From Paramecium tetraurelia (Eukaryota; Ciliophora; Oligohymenophorea; Peniculida; Parameciidae), in contig NW_001799288.1 in the NCBI RefSeq assembly GCF_000165425.1, forward strand, positions 523,067 to 587,066: DNA of 64,000 nt, read 5' to 3'. The position numbers were made by a program, and so were the translations under genes. The stretch's first letter is position 1; each line of letters opens with the position of its first letter. Positions 12,801 through 23,955 of the stretch are shown piece by piece. The notes under the pieces are model-generated. The model saw only the letters and a program-made list of their open reading frames with translations, did no database searches and was not told the origin of the DNA.

Positions 12801-13260
12801 ATTACTCATAGGCTTTGCACTCCTACTACTCTTGGCACTCTTACCACTCTTACCACTCTTGATACTCCTTGCGCTTGATTAACTTTTATTTGATTTTTAA
12901 TCATTGATTTCTCCTACGCTTGAAGGACTCCTTACTTTTCTAATTTTTCCTTCTTAAGCTTCAATTTCTTCTCTACTCAATTCTTTTTTTACATATGGTA
13001 AGGATTTTTATTTATCAGTTAGCTTTTTATAATTGTTTACTTTTATACCAAATGGCCTTGTTATTATTCTTTGTCATTTAATTTTCCTTGGCTAACTGCA
13101 TTGAAATCTATGTTTTTTGCATAAAAAATAGCATTGTAATATATACTGGATGCGGTTAATTTATAACAATATTCATCATCGCAAAGCTAGGCTTTCTTTA
13201 TTCATCATTTTCAGATTCTCTTGAGGGATAGTATTTCATAGATTCATCTCTCTCTGTCAT
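9835..13260 (-). CDS. class III nucleotide cyclase with N-terminal voltage-sensor-like domain
   Basis: Makes cyclic nucleotide from NTP. Order of parts: Ser/Lys-rich N-terminus; four hydrophobic segments (WAFSILMAIVTLYALF, IFFILTIISMSFFTIEIIL, a third ending TATMILDIGWI, then the basic S4-like ALGRASRVARKAARVIRIIR LVRLVK); Gln-rich linker; TM (VITIILAILISIPVL); ~150-residue extracytoplasmic region; second TM (VFVCIVLASSAILF); catalytic domain. Catalytic features: FGFCDIRNFT and NIGDAFLLVW supply the two metal-binding Asp; a Lys before the second and Asp in KIDASYL suggest ATP; VNMASRLE gives the Asn/Arg pair. The tail DGPSNTLL...HDWKGYRELTEK resembles other ciliate cyclases. No S5-pore-S6 or selectivity filter follows S4. 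Introns of 25, 29, 26 and probably 28 nt give ~1,105 aa; the first ~60 codons are uncertain. Known ciliate adenylyl cyclases carry K+ channel domains. Confidence 0.85.
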
Positions 13261-14257
13261 CTGATTAAATTAATTATATCAATTAATAATTAATAAGCTT
13301 GAATTTTTTATCTTCATTAATACATACTAATCAAAAATTATTCAAAAATTATCCTAAAAATTGAAGTTTGTATTTTTATTAAATTAAAAATGAAATGAAC
13401 ATTTAGGTGTTCAACTTATTCTAATTAGGTTTAAATTTATTTATAGATATTTTTATAGAATAAAATTTAATTGAGGATAAGTTTGTAAACTCTTATTTGA
13501 ATTTTAAACATAATGTTAAGGATTGTTAAATTTAAATAAATGAAGAAGTGAATAGAACTGATTTTAAGAATAAAATATATTAAGATCCCAAATAACATCA
13601 ACTTCTAAATCCACCCTAAAGTCAATGCAAATTATATGTTAAAATAAAACAAATAAGCTCAAATTTATAAATTGAAAATTTACCAGTTACTTTTTTGAAA
13701 ATTAGAAAATTATTATTCTAGTTATAAAAGTTTCGAAAAGTATTTGTATAATTTATAGTTAATGAAAGTTTAAATTTCATCAATTACTTAGGTTTAAGGA
13801 TTGACATCAAGAAATTTATCTGCTTTTTCATATTACCAATTAACTAAAGTGTTGTTTTAAAGGATCAAATAATAAATGTGACATCAGTTTAAGAATATTA
13901 ATTAATTCTATTTTAGGATTTATAATTCTTATTACTTAATTTAATTAAGAACAGAATAAGAAAGTAATATATTTTTAGAAGTTCTATAATAATTAGTTCC
14001 ATTGTTGATTAAATTAAATTAATAGAAATAATTCTTGAATTAATTTAGATATAAATTCAATATTGTGTCATGCATTTTTAATACTTAGTTATTCATGAAT
14101 AGTGTGATAATATTATTGATGGTAGGAGTATTGTAGAAATACATCATAGAATTGAGTCTTAAATTCTGATAAGAATTTAAGAATTTTAATTATAAACAAC
14201 ATTATAATTATAATGAGATTTTCAGTTTTTATACATTAAATAAGTAATAAAATATTT
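13261..14257. other. large intergenic gap, AT-rich
   Basis: Nearly 1 kb without a recognisable gene, long for this window. All frames on both strands are cut by TGA every few dozen codons. No tRNA-like cloverleaf, tandem repeat or conserved peptide was seen. It holds the upstream region of the cyclase gene. Confidence 0.45.
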
Positions 14258-14985
14258 TCATTCTGCAAGCAATTGCTATGCTTTATTATTTTTGAGTGCT
14301 GAGATTATTTTAAAAGAGTTTTCAGCATAAAAAGTTTATATAATTTCATCGCAATATTAATATTCTTTAAGTGAAAATTTTACAATACGAGCGACCAATA
14401 TTGTCCTTCGAATTAATCTCAGTAGAATCATCAGCTCTATTAAGATTAGTATGGCTAAAAAGAGATAGAATGGAAGATCAAGTTTCATTGTTATCATAAT
14501 GGCCACTTCAACAATTATTATTAATAGCAAAATAAAAAAGGCAAATGCATATGTGATCTGCTGCTTTCTTGTTAGGTTTTGACATGATAAGCTAACTTAA
14601 ATTGTAATATCTACTTAGTTTCTAAAACTGTGGGGTAATATAAATTGCAATAAGGGCACTACATAATTCCATTTCCTTATTTATATTCTAATTTTATGTG
14701 AGTTATTAGACATAATAAATGATATTACCTGTCCTAACAAGCACAATACTTTGCGGTAGGTGTTGATGTATGTTTGCTGCAGAAGTGGCAGAAATGGTTT
14801 GCACCGTTAACTGATGAATTTAAGATTTTATTCAGGTGAAACTAATTAGCAGTAGTCTATGGATGCAATGTTTTTCGTAAACGGTATAAATGTTCAGCGG
14901 GAACAGAAGAAGTTCCTTAAACTGTAATCAATTTTGATTCAAATGTTTCAAATTAAGGTTAGTTATGTGCTGTAGTTGTATCCAT
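14258..14985 (-). CDS. Cys-rich double zinc-ribbon protein with two C-terminal TM segments
   Basis: After removing introns of 24 nt (gtctaataac...aattag) and 23 nt (gtagatatta...agttag), 227 codons remain (226 aa), ATG 14983-14985 to TGA 14258-14260. An N-terminal hydrophilic region (~85 residues) precedes FCHFCSKHTSTPTAKYCAC and then MQCPYCNLYYP, four Cys pairs able to form one or two zinc sites. Two strong hydrophobic segments follow (AFAFFILLLIIIVEVAIMI and YLFLAILILIELMILLRLI), then a basic tail. This order resembles TMEM55/PIP4P-type lysosomal membrane proteins, but the match is weak and the catalytic CX5R motif was not seen. Best described as a membrane protein with a cytosolic Cys-rich domain. 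Confidence 0.75.
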
Positions 14986-15009
14986 ATATAAATAAATAAA
15001 TTAATTTGG

Positions 15010-15783
15010 TCATTTTCGAGCTCCAGTGTTGTTATTCCTCATCAGAAAGAGTAACTCCTCCTTTTCCTATTTCAATCTTGCATTCTCCTTCTGCATCATT
15101 AGAATTTTTTCTTCATTCTCATTTAACACTTCTAATTTTTGAGCATAAGACTTCAATTTCTCGACCAAATTTTCTTTAAATAAATCAGTTTATTTTTAAA
15201 ATTTTATGAAATTTTTTTCACTTATTTCCAACTATCTTGTCAATGTTTAGTTTTTTTCTTTCAACATTTAAATCTCTTGATTTTGAATGAGGGACTTTTC
15301 TTGTTGTTCTGCAACTAGAGATTAGAGTTGTTTAATGGTTTAATCTTGATCTTGAATTCGACTTGTATTATTGTCAACTTTAAATTTTGATAATCTTTAA
15401 GGTGATTAAGTATTAAAATATGATAAATTGGTTGATGCTGATCTATTAGTTTTATTTGATTTGTGAAATACAGCCGATTGCTCTTAAAATGATATTGCTG
15501 ATTATTCTAAAGTAGGCATTCTTCTTGATGAATATCTTCTTTAATTTTAGGTGATCAACTCTTAATCTAAAATGTCAATTAATTCAGTCTTCTCATTCTC
15601 TAGAAGGGTTTCAACTGTCTGTTAATTTTGATTTTGCAATCTGGATAATGATTTCTTATGAGCAAATAGTAAGTCCTTTTATTTCAATTGATTCTCCTAT
15701 TGTTTCAGATTTTGACGTTATTCTAATAATAAACTCAATTTTTATTGCATAGTCTATGGTAATTCAGAATCCCAAGTTTACAT
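15010..15783 (-). CDS. coiled-coil protein
   Basis: Intronless, 258 codons (257 aa), ATG 15781-15783 to TGA 15010-15012. Heptad-like helices cover residues ~8-75 (QQKLSLLLEQRQNLKQQENQ...) and ~150-250 (QTIKQLQSLVAEQQEKSLIQ..., ARLKQEKEELLFLMR), separated by a Ser/Asn-rich stretch (residues ~90-145). No membrane segment. Likely a structural or scaffold protein. Its start codon is only 14 bases from the start of the divergent K+ channel gene, so the two must share a promoter region or have overlapping transcripts. Confidence 0.8.
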
Positions 15784-15797
15784 TTTATAAATAAATA
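15784..15797. promoter_or_regulatory. 14-bp divergent start-to-start spacer
   Basis: Only 14 bases, all A/T and including TATAAATAAAT, separate the ATG of the coiled-coil gene (minus) from the first ATG of the K+ channel gene (plus). If the channel actually starts at its second in-frame ATG (15834-15836) the spacer would be 50 bases. Confidence 0.4.
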
Positions 15798-18700
15798 ATG
15801 AATTTACAACCTGTAAGTTCTGGTTCAATCAATATGTCGGGTGATAGTAATCAGAACGGTCTTGATCACTATCTCAATGAACTCAATAATTAAAACTTGA
15901 TGTAAGTGAGGAGACCGAATGAAGAGTAGATTTTGGCATTTATTGATTTTGAAGGCATTAAGCCAGATCAAGTGATTTAACACAAGACTTTCCCTGATAG
16001 TCATAAAGAAAATAAGAGTAAAGGAAGTAAGTCTTCTTAATAGAATCGACGGAATAGTGTAGACATGTCTGAAGTATCACCTTTGAAACAATCTCTTAGG
16101 GATGATTTGATTCCTTTGGATAGTCCAAATATTGAATTTAAGAAATTGGGGGAACCAGAAGATCATCGAAAAAGCAAGACTGTGAATAGTCCAGCTGTTT
16201 AATCATCTAAATCTCCAAAACGAAAAAGCAAACATTTCTCAAAGATCTTTTCCAAATTAACTAATAGAATGCATTTGGCTAGGAAATTCATACAAAAGAT
16301 TAAGTTATTGTCTCCATTTGCAAAGAAAATTTAGAAATCTCAATTGTAATTAATTTAGGATTTGAGTTCCGATATCGGTAATAGCAACGAGAAATATAAC
16401 AATATTAGTTTCATTAAGATTAGAGATAAATCAAAATAGAAACATGCATTGAAGAGGATTGAGAGTATGAAGGCATTCATTGCACTCAAGACTTATTTTA
16501 GTGTTTGTAAAATTTAACAGATTCTTGATAAGTTAAAGAATGAAACGATAGATCCTCAAGGGAACTTTCTATTCATTTGGGAGTTATTAAAGTTTTTTGT
16601 GACTTTGGCATCACTATTCCAATTATCAATTCAAATATGTTTCAATTTGAATGTTTTGAATTGGTTTTTCATTTCTGAAAAAGAAAATTCCCAAATTATT
16701 CTGATTTTGATGTTTATATATTATTCATTTGATATCGTTTTAGGATTTAGAACAGGGTATTATGAAAATGGAGAAGTTGTAACAAAGTAATAAAGAGTTG
16801 CTAGAAGATATTTAAGGAAATACTTTTTTGTTGATTTGATATCAATAATCCCAATATTCGCAAATCTAATCTTAATTTAATCCTTTGAAACAGATAATAC
16901 AGGGATAAAGATAGTGAATTGTTTATCATTTTTAAGATCAAATGCTCTTAGTAGAGTATACCATTCGTTAGAAGGGAGATTATTAAGTAATCCAAGATTC
17001 GTTATTGGATATCGTTTTTTGAGTGTGATAGGGACAGTATTTTTGTATGCCCATGTATTTGGATGTCTATGGTATGTTGTAGCACAAAACAATTAAAATA
17101 ATTGGATCAATAAAGCAGGAATAGTTGAGGATTCTTGGTTCGCTCTTTATAGTTACTCGATCTATTGGTCTGTTATGACGATGACTACCGTGGGATATGG
17201 AGATTTAACACCGGCTAATCATGAAGAAGCCTTGTTTTGTGTTTGTACTATGTTTATTGCAAGTGTTGTCTTTGCATATTCAATCAATACAATAGGTATG
17301 ATCATTACTGAAATGAATAAGTTTGATGAGAAAATCAATGAAAATATGGCTATTATAAATAGATACATGCAAAGAAAGAATTTCGAGTAGTCTTTGCAAT
17401 TTAGAGTTAGACAATACCTATAGAATGTGTGGACTTAGGAAGAGAAGTTTCGGATTGTTGATGAAAATAAGATTATTAACTGTTTAAGTCCAACTTTAAA
17501 GGAAGAAATCTAAATTTGTTTATATGGACAATTCATTACCAACATTCACATCTTCTATAGATATTTCAGTTAAGAATGTCTTCTAGAATTGACTAAGAAT
17601 GTTCAAGAATATAGAGTGGCTCCAAATTCTTATGTTGTTGAAAATGGAACTTATGATGGAATTGCATTATATTAATTAGTAAGTGGAGAGGCTGAAATGT
17701 TTGTGGATCTATAAGACAGGAAATATTACATTGGGAAGATGAAACAAGGAGACATATTCGGCCATGGTCCATTCTTTATGAACAATGTTCATCCTTACAG
17801 CATTAAAACTGATACAGCGTGCTCCTTTTCTTACTTATCTAAGCAAATGTTCTTAGACATTCTTCAATCTCACCCTGGTGATTATGTAATATTTTAAGTA
17901 ATATAGTAAACCTATAGAATGATCATCGATTAATGGACATTCGAAAATTAGAAACTAGATCTAGGCGTTAAATGTTTTGGATGTGGAGAAACTAATCATG
18001 AGATAGATTAATGTCATAGATTGCATTTAATTATTAACAAATAGATCGTATTAGCAAAACATTTGTTTTCAGTGCCTAACAAAAGAATTTAATATCAACG
18101 CAATTGCAGGAGAACTACCAATGCTAAATTTGGATAGAGATTATTTGAAGATGCTGTCTCTTTATTCTAAGAAAATAATTACTCTTTTTCCTCTGAAGAA
18201 GAGGAACCTAATCCTAGTCAAATCGAAAGGACTCATTAAACCAAACAGACTCAAGAGATGAGATATTAGGAACCTACTCATAACACTCATAGATCATAAT
18301 AACAATAGCATTAGCAATCAAAAAATGTGAGATTTAGGAAAAGATCAAGATCTCTGAATTCAATTAGTGTCCATTCTGATGAAGAATCTAAATTTTAGAA
18401 ATCCATATCAGGATATAAATCCAATGACTCTTAAATAGATAAAATAAGTGGTATTCCAGTTAAAGTATAATAATTGCCAAGTTCGTAATTATCATAGAGT
18501 TCATTTAATGTATTTTTAAAAGAGCATCCAAAAAGAAAAATATCAAAATAATAAGACTCTGATAAATATTCTAATCATTCTATTGGATAACGATAATAGT
18601 AGTAATAGTAATAGTAGTAATAACAATAGCTATATTAATAACAATAGTATTAGCATAAATCAAGTAGTCAATCAAGTAGTGGCAACATTCCTTAGAGTAG

Positions 18701-19268
18701 TATTGGAATATCTCCTTTGCCTACTGGATCTCCGCCTTTGCTTTATTAAGAAGAGAAATAGACATTTTAAAAAGGGTTTGTAGATGATAGTTTATTTGTT
18801 GCACAGGAAAGAAAAAAGAAATCTTTGATCGGTACTAGTTATACGAATACAAAATCTATAAAAAATCCCCTTTAAGCTATACCTTCTGTTAGTGAAATGA
18901 ATGAAACTGAGAAAAACAATAATAACTTAAAGGAAGCTTCATACACTTCTAAATAATTATCGATGTAAAGTAGATCGAGAAGTTAGAGATACACAATTTC
19001 AATCCGCACTGAAAGTTAAAAAATAAGAGAAGACACTAAACATGATACTAATTAAAAACATGAAAAACATGATTTCAAGTTAAAAACTGATACTTATAAA
19101 TAATATCATGAGAGTAGTCCCTTAAATGAAGAGTAATTTCATAACACATTTGAATAAGCCTGCAATTTAAATTCCTACTACCCACAATACAATAAGGATA
19201 GAATCATAGAAAAATATAAGAAATAATAATGCCGAAAAAATATTTACTTATATTAATTCAAGTCTTGA
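15798..19268 (+). CDS. cyclic-nucleotide-binding-domain K+ channel (EAG/HCN/CNG superfamily)
   Basis: One open frame of 1,157 codons (1,156 aa). Order: ~250-residue N-terminal cytoplasmic region; S1 to S4 from about residue 260 (LWELLKFF..., ILILMFIYYSFDIVLGFRTG, YFFVDLISIIPIFANL, then a weakly charged S4 with SFLRSNALSRVYHSL); S5 (VIGTVFLYAHVFGCLWYVV); pore helix and filter MTMTTVGYGDLTP, a K+-selective GYGD; S6 (FIASVVFAYSINTIGMII); C-linker (RYMQRKNFEQSLQFRVRQYL); a CNBD-like beta-roll (VVENGTYDGIALYQLVSGEAEM, MKQGDIFGHGPFF); a CxxC-type GVKCFGCGETNHEIDQCH knuckle; and a long Gln/Ser-rich tail encoded largely by TAA/TAG. Such channels set ciliary membrane excitability. Whether it binds cyclic nucleotide is uncertain: the phosphate-binding Arg is not obvious. 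Confidence 0.9.
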
Positions 19269-19373
19269 TATATATTAATTATTTATTATACTATTTTAAA
19301 TTTATGAAAGAATTAAATAAATTGATTCATATGGTTTGAAACTATTATAGTATGTGATTAATAAATTATATAT

Positions 19374-19580
19374 ATGAACAAGCATTCAGGAGCCTCGACA
19401 TATTAAAATAGTTAAAGACAAAAATCACATTATTCCTAATAATCAAACCTACCTGAGAAAATCAGATTGGAAAGTCATGGTTTAATAGTTGCCAAAGAAA
19501 AGGAGAAAAAAACCAAGAAAGAGGAAATTAGAAAATATTTAAAGAGCCAGAACCAAAAGTACATTAAAGATTTATATTGA
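19374..19580 (+). CDS. small basic protein (68 aa)
   Basis: ATG 19374-19376 to TGA 19578-19580, no intron. Starts MNKHSGASTYQNSQRQKSHY, then a strongly Lys/Glu-rich helix (KEKEKKTKKEEIRKYLKS). Hydrophilic, no known motif. Composition and codon use look like coding DNA for this genome and differ from the flanking A/T tracts, but there is no family support. Confidence 0.5.
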
Positions 19581-19678
19581 TTAACTCATATTTATATTTT
19601 CAAGATAGTATTAACATTTAGATATTAAAATTATGAATAGATAATAATAAGAAGCTGCAAATATCTGTAATTAATTCG

Positions 19679-20318
19679 ATGACTTAGGTAGTGTTGAAGA
19701 GAGTAAGAGATGCTTTGAATGCAAGAGGAACAAAGACAATTAGGAGTTTGGGAATATGCTTCAGGTGTTTGGACTCATATGATGGAAATAGAAAATTGGA
19801 CAAGAATGAATTAAAGGTTGGATTAGCGGAGAATGGAGTTCAACTCTCTTGGAATGAAATAGATGTAGATAATTAAATAATGTAAGATTTTATTCGCAGC
19901 CATGGACAGAGATAGAAGTGGAACAATTGATTTCGATGAATTCCTAGTTGCCATACGAGTAAGCAAGATAACTATTAATTTAGGGCTAACTCAACCCAAC
20001 AAGAAAGGCTATCGTTGATTAAGCATTCAAAAGGTTTGATAAAACAGGAGATGGAAAGATAACTGTTGATGACATAAAGTATAGACTTTATTAATAATAT
20101 AAAGAGGAGTATACAACACTAAGTTGCATCCAAAGGTTAAGAATGGATAAATGTCTGAAAACTAAGTTTTAGATGAATTTTTAGTGAATTTTGGAGATGT
20201 AGACAGAAATGGATAATTAACTTATCAGGAATGGCTTGATTATTATGCCGCCGTGTCAGCCTCTGTTGACAATGATGAGCACTTTGTATTGTTGATGAAA
20301 ATGGCATGGAAGTTATGA
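19679..20318 (+). CDS. CAPSL: calcyphosin-like EF-hand protein
   Basis: Four EF-hand units align along the whole length with calcyphosin/calcyphosin-like proteins: LKRVRDALNARGTKTIRSLG, DSYDGNRKLDKNELKVGLAE, MDRDRSGTIDFDEFLVAIR, FDKTGDGKITVDDIKGVYN, FGDVDRNGQLTYQEWLDYYA, ending LLMKMAWKL, the same terminus as animal homologues. EF loops 2-4 keep acidic positions, so calcium binding is expected; loop 1 (DSYDGNRKLDKNE) is slightly atypical. Introns at 19865-19886 (22 nt, AAG), 19959-19983 (25 nt, TAG) and 20079-20104 (26 nt, AAG) give 189 codons, 188 aa. An upstream ATG at 19633 opens another frame; 19679 is chosen because it continues directly into the conserved frame. Likely a cytosolic calcium sensor. 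Confidence 0.9.
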
Positions 20319-20612
20319 ATCAAATAATAAAATATCATAACAATAGATATTTTTGTAATAATTTTATTACCCTTTTGGATCAAATTTAATTCTAATATTA
20401 TGGGAATTAATATATGATCAAATGACATCTTTGAATATTGGTATGAATGAAATGAATACTGAAGATCTTCCTAGTCTAATATTAATTCTATTTTCTATTT
20501 TCTTCCATTCCTTCTATTAATCACTTAAGAATGAGTTTCTTAATAGAAATTTCTATAGTTGATAATTTCATCTTTAGATGTATATAATTTAACAAATAGG
20601 ATATTAATATTA

Positions 20613-21395
20613 TCAAATTAATTTATCCAAACTTTCTTAAATACTTTCTAAATTTTCAAATAGATCCTGAATCTAAGCCTTCTAAAACTTTATACCAAAT
20701 TTCTCAACTTTATTAGATTCACCAGAAGGCTTAGTTTCAAATACAAAGGTTGTAGCTGGATTTCTTGCATCATATGAATATAAATCATTAGCATCTTCAA
20801 TTTTACCGTCAACATTCATAAAATTTGCTACATCTGTAATTGATACTTTATTATAGAATACTCTTTTATGGTAATCTTGATTCATCAACTTATAAACTGA
20901 TTTTCCAATTAAAAGAATGTAATACATCTTAAACAGCAATAGGCTTCTCTCTTATTCTAATAGAATACTCATTTCCATATTGTATCCATTATTGTCTAAA
21001 AACTTCAATGTGATCCTAGGACTATTAAATATAGAATAGTATAATACCATTCCATTTTATGCTAGTACTTCTTCAACTTGACTCAAATTTCTTTCTGCAA
21101 CAACATGCATTAACACAAATGTAAATGCATTAACAATATTAGCTAATTGCTACTCTGCAATATTCAGATTATTCTGAAATTTCTTAATCTCATCCTCTGT
21201 AAATAAATCTTTATATAATTATCCTGGTTTGCTAAAGATTCTTCCAATAACTATCTCAGTCCTTGGAATACTTAAAGAATTCAGATTGAGAATCGCATCT
21301 TATAAATTCTTATTGACCTTCATTGATAAATTATATTTATTTATAATGGAATTCTCATAATTAGAATTGACTAGATTAGTATGATTGAAATTCAT
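20613..21395 (-). CDS. COMMD10: COMM-domain protein, COMMD10-like
   Basis: COMMD proteins form hetero-oligomers (Commander complex) acting in endosomal recycling. The N-terminal helical domain shows LFTEDEIKKFQNNLNIAEQQ...NAFTFVLMHVV; the COMM domain follows with VLHSFNWKISLQVDES (the conserved Trp), TTFVFETKPSGESNKVEKFG and the terminal helix KAQIQDLFENLESIQESLDK, closely like the end of COMMD10. Introns of 26 nt (gtattatact...taatag) and 28 nt (gtattctata...attacag) give 243 codons, 242 aa. ATG 21393-21395, stop TGA 20613-20615. An internal ATG at 21321-21323 (MKVNKNL...) matches where the human protein begins and may be the real start. Confidence 0.85.
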
Positions 21396-21406
21396 TAATT
21401 TTTAAA

Positions 21407-22175
21407 ATGTATATCCCAGTAAATGAAGTACAAAAGCATTTCAAGTCAGAAACACCAATGATGTCAAATATAACCCATAAATCAGATTAATGGAGTCCTT
21501 ATCATGATAATTCAGGAACTGTATTAGGTAAGACATCGAATAAAAATGGTAAGCTATTGGAATCCCAGGAGCTGTGTTAGTAGCAGGAGACACTAGATTG
21601 AGCAATGGTTATAATATTCTTACTCGAGATGCAACTAAGTTATCATAATTGACTGATAAGTGTGTTTTAGCCACCGCAGGTTAATATGCAGATTTTATAG
21701 CCTTAAGGAAATTCTTGTAATAAAGACTCCAATTATATGAATTCTAAAATGAAGTTTAAGTATTTAACTATATAAAAGAAAGGCTTCAACACAAACTGTA
21801 GCTCATTTGCTATCTAGAGAACTTTATTCTAGAAGATTTTTCCCTTATTATACTTTCAACTTATTGGCAGGCCTTGATGAAAATAACCATGGAGTTGTCT
21901 ATGGGTATGATGCCATAGGTAGTTATGATTAAATGACTTATGGTGTTTAAGGCAGTGGACAAGAATTAGTTGTTGCTGTTTTAGATAACTAACTCAAAGG
22001 TTACAATAAAATCAATAAAACTTTCCCTTAAACTCAACAAGAAATTTTAGATCTCATATTAGATTGTTTCAGTTGTGCTGCAGAAAGAGACATTCACACA
22101 GGTGACAATGTTGAAATTCTTATCATCACTCCTACTGGAACAGAGAGGATTGTTAAACCTCTCAGAAAAGATTGA
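21407..22175 (+). CDS. PSMB1: 20S proteasome beta-6 subunit (PSMB1 type)
   Basis: Beta-6 is a non-proteolytic beta-ring subunit of the 20S core. Conserved blocks in order: WSPYHDNSGTVLAIGIPGAV, LVAGDTRLSNGYNILTRDA, LSRELYSRRFFPYYTFNLLA, GLDENNHGVVYGYDAIGSY, AAERDIHTGDNVEILIITP, and the C-terminus PLRKD, as in animal PSMB1. There is no Thr-1 catalytic start, expected for beta-6. Introns at 21528-21553 (26 nt) and 21760-21782 (23 nt), both ending AAG, give 240 codons, 239 aa. The start codon is 11 bases from that of the divergent COMMD gene. Identification is firm. Confidence 0.95.
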
Positions 22176-22238
22176 TTATTAATGGATATCTTTGAATATT
22201 ATTTATTAATTAATATCAATATTGTTTTTTTAGCATTT

Positions 22239-23914
22239 TCAACTTCGTCTGTAGTCTCCATTGGTAAAACACATTGAATTCTAATTACAATAATCTATAA
22301 TTAAATCTAAATATTTATCATACTTTTTCTTCCCTTTTCTCTAACTTAAAAGATGGGCTCTCATTTTTTTGAATGATTACTTCAACAATTTAAATTGTTT
22401 AGAACCTAAATATTTCTCTAACTTTTTCTTATTTATTTTTCTTCTCCTTTAAGATTCCCAATGCGATTTCAAAGCACCAAATGTATAGATAATTCTTCTT
22501 TAGATGTAGAATTGGGAACTTAATTTCAACTCTCTTTGGTATTACTTTATTACTCCTTTTATAAACAACTGGAAGTAGTCTCTTTGTAATCTTTCTAAAT
22601 ATTATTTTATATATACTATTATAATAACTTTGAGCCTTCTCATCCTTTTACTTTATCAAATCATAATCATATTTTAAGGATTTAAATACTTTGCTTAGTT
22701 ATTGTAATCTCTTTTTATTTTAATAATTTATTAATTGTTCCATCTTCATTTTCGAAAGATCAGTAAAATACTTAATTGAATAAAAGATCATTTAAATGAA
22801 CTTAATTCTCTTATACTATGAATATTTGTTCAATTTCCAGTTATTTTTGAATGATCTAAACCCTTATATTAAAAGTTCCAATTTTCTTTATTTCAACTTT
22901 GCTTGTAACATTACTTTATTTAAACCCTTCTTCTCTATTTTGCTTTCATAAGCACGTCTCCAAAATAACAAATATCGTTTTTTTCTTTTCTTCTCAATTT
23001 AGACTGTCAATATTAATTCTTTATCCTATAACTTCAATTATATTTATTTGATTTCTTCTATGTATTATTTCCAACTCTAAAAAATCTTGTACATGTAAAA
23101 TCCTTTAGCTAGTTTATCTTTTTAAGAATCCAATGTTGCATCCTTCCAATAATTAAAAAATGTTTGTTTCCTCCATTTATTATGAATTGGTTAGTATTTA
23201 GAATTTCTTTTATTATTTTATTCTTTTGTGTAATTTCTCCAATTCTTAAATATTTTACAAACCTATTCCAATTGAGTTTAATATTTCTTTGAATCCAACA
23301 TATGTCTTTTCCAACCTTTAAACGCTTTTTTTATTAAGACTTCATTATAATATATAGTAGAATCTTAAAGTAATTATAGGTGTAATCTGTAATTTTACAG
23401 TTCAATCACCCATTTATCAAAATATAATTACTTTTTCTTCTTTATGATTGTTTTTTCGTTATTCTTTCTCTTTTTCAAAATTTTTGATGCTTTCCTTAAT
23501 TTTAGAAACCATTTCATTAATAATTTATCATTGTAACATTCAATAATGGCATTATTAACTTCTCTGTCCTTTTGTTAACCTTATGCTACACTTTTCATTT
23601 TTTCAAAATATCTCCTCAATTGGAGAATTTTGATTTAGTTAAGAATAACTTGTTTCTATTGAAAAGTAAAATGGATGAGCATACATTTTATATGATGGTT
23701 TTGAAGGCTTTGAAAACTTTTTGTTTCAATAAGGTTTGATACTCAGTGTGTCTCTATTATTTAATTGCTTTTATTGTCTAGCAAATATTTTAGGTTTTGT
23801 TACTTTCCGAAATAGTTGTTTGTATCTGAAGATAGTGGCATTAATCAAAAACTGTCTCTGGTTTATTTTTGATATATGATATTCTACCCATTTATAAAAG
23901 TATTTCCTTAACAT
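22239..23914 (-). CDS. Sfi1-type centrin-binding repeat protein (probable)
   Basis: After one 26-nt intron (gtatcaaacc...aaaaag) the frame gives 550 codons (549 aa), ATG 23912-23914 to TGA 22239-22241. The protein is extremely basic and made of degenerate helical repeats with a hydrophobic-x-x-x-[FYL]-x-x-W pattern: KYFYKWVEYH, ICKIFKNWRNYT-like, TFFNYWKDATL, YKIFQSWKQYIE, YLLFWRRAYES, ALKSHWES. This matches Sfi1-like repeats, each binding one centrin; in Paramecium such proteins build the contractile infraciliary lattice. Repeat spacing is irregular, so the alternative is an IQ-like or generic basic helical protein. Confidence 0.6.
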
Positions 23915-23955
23915 TAAATTTATATTACTATTAAATTTATCACTTTAATAGAGTC

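Noticed and set aside
16877-17092. Minus-strand 71-residue frame inside the K+ channel
   Set aside because: Antisense of S4-S5 of the channel; no independent support.
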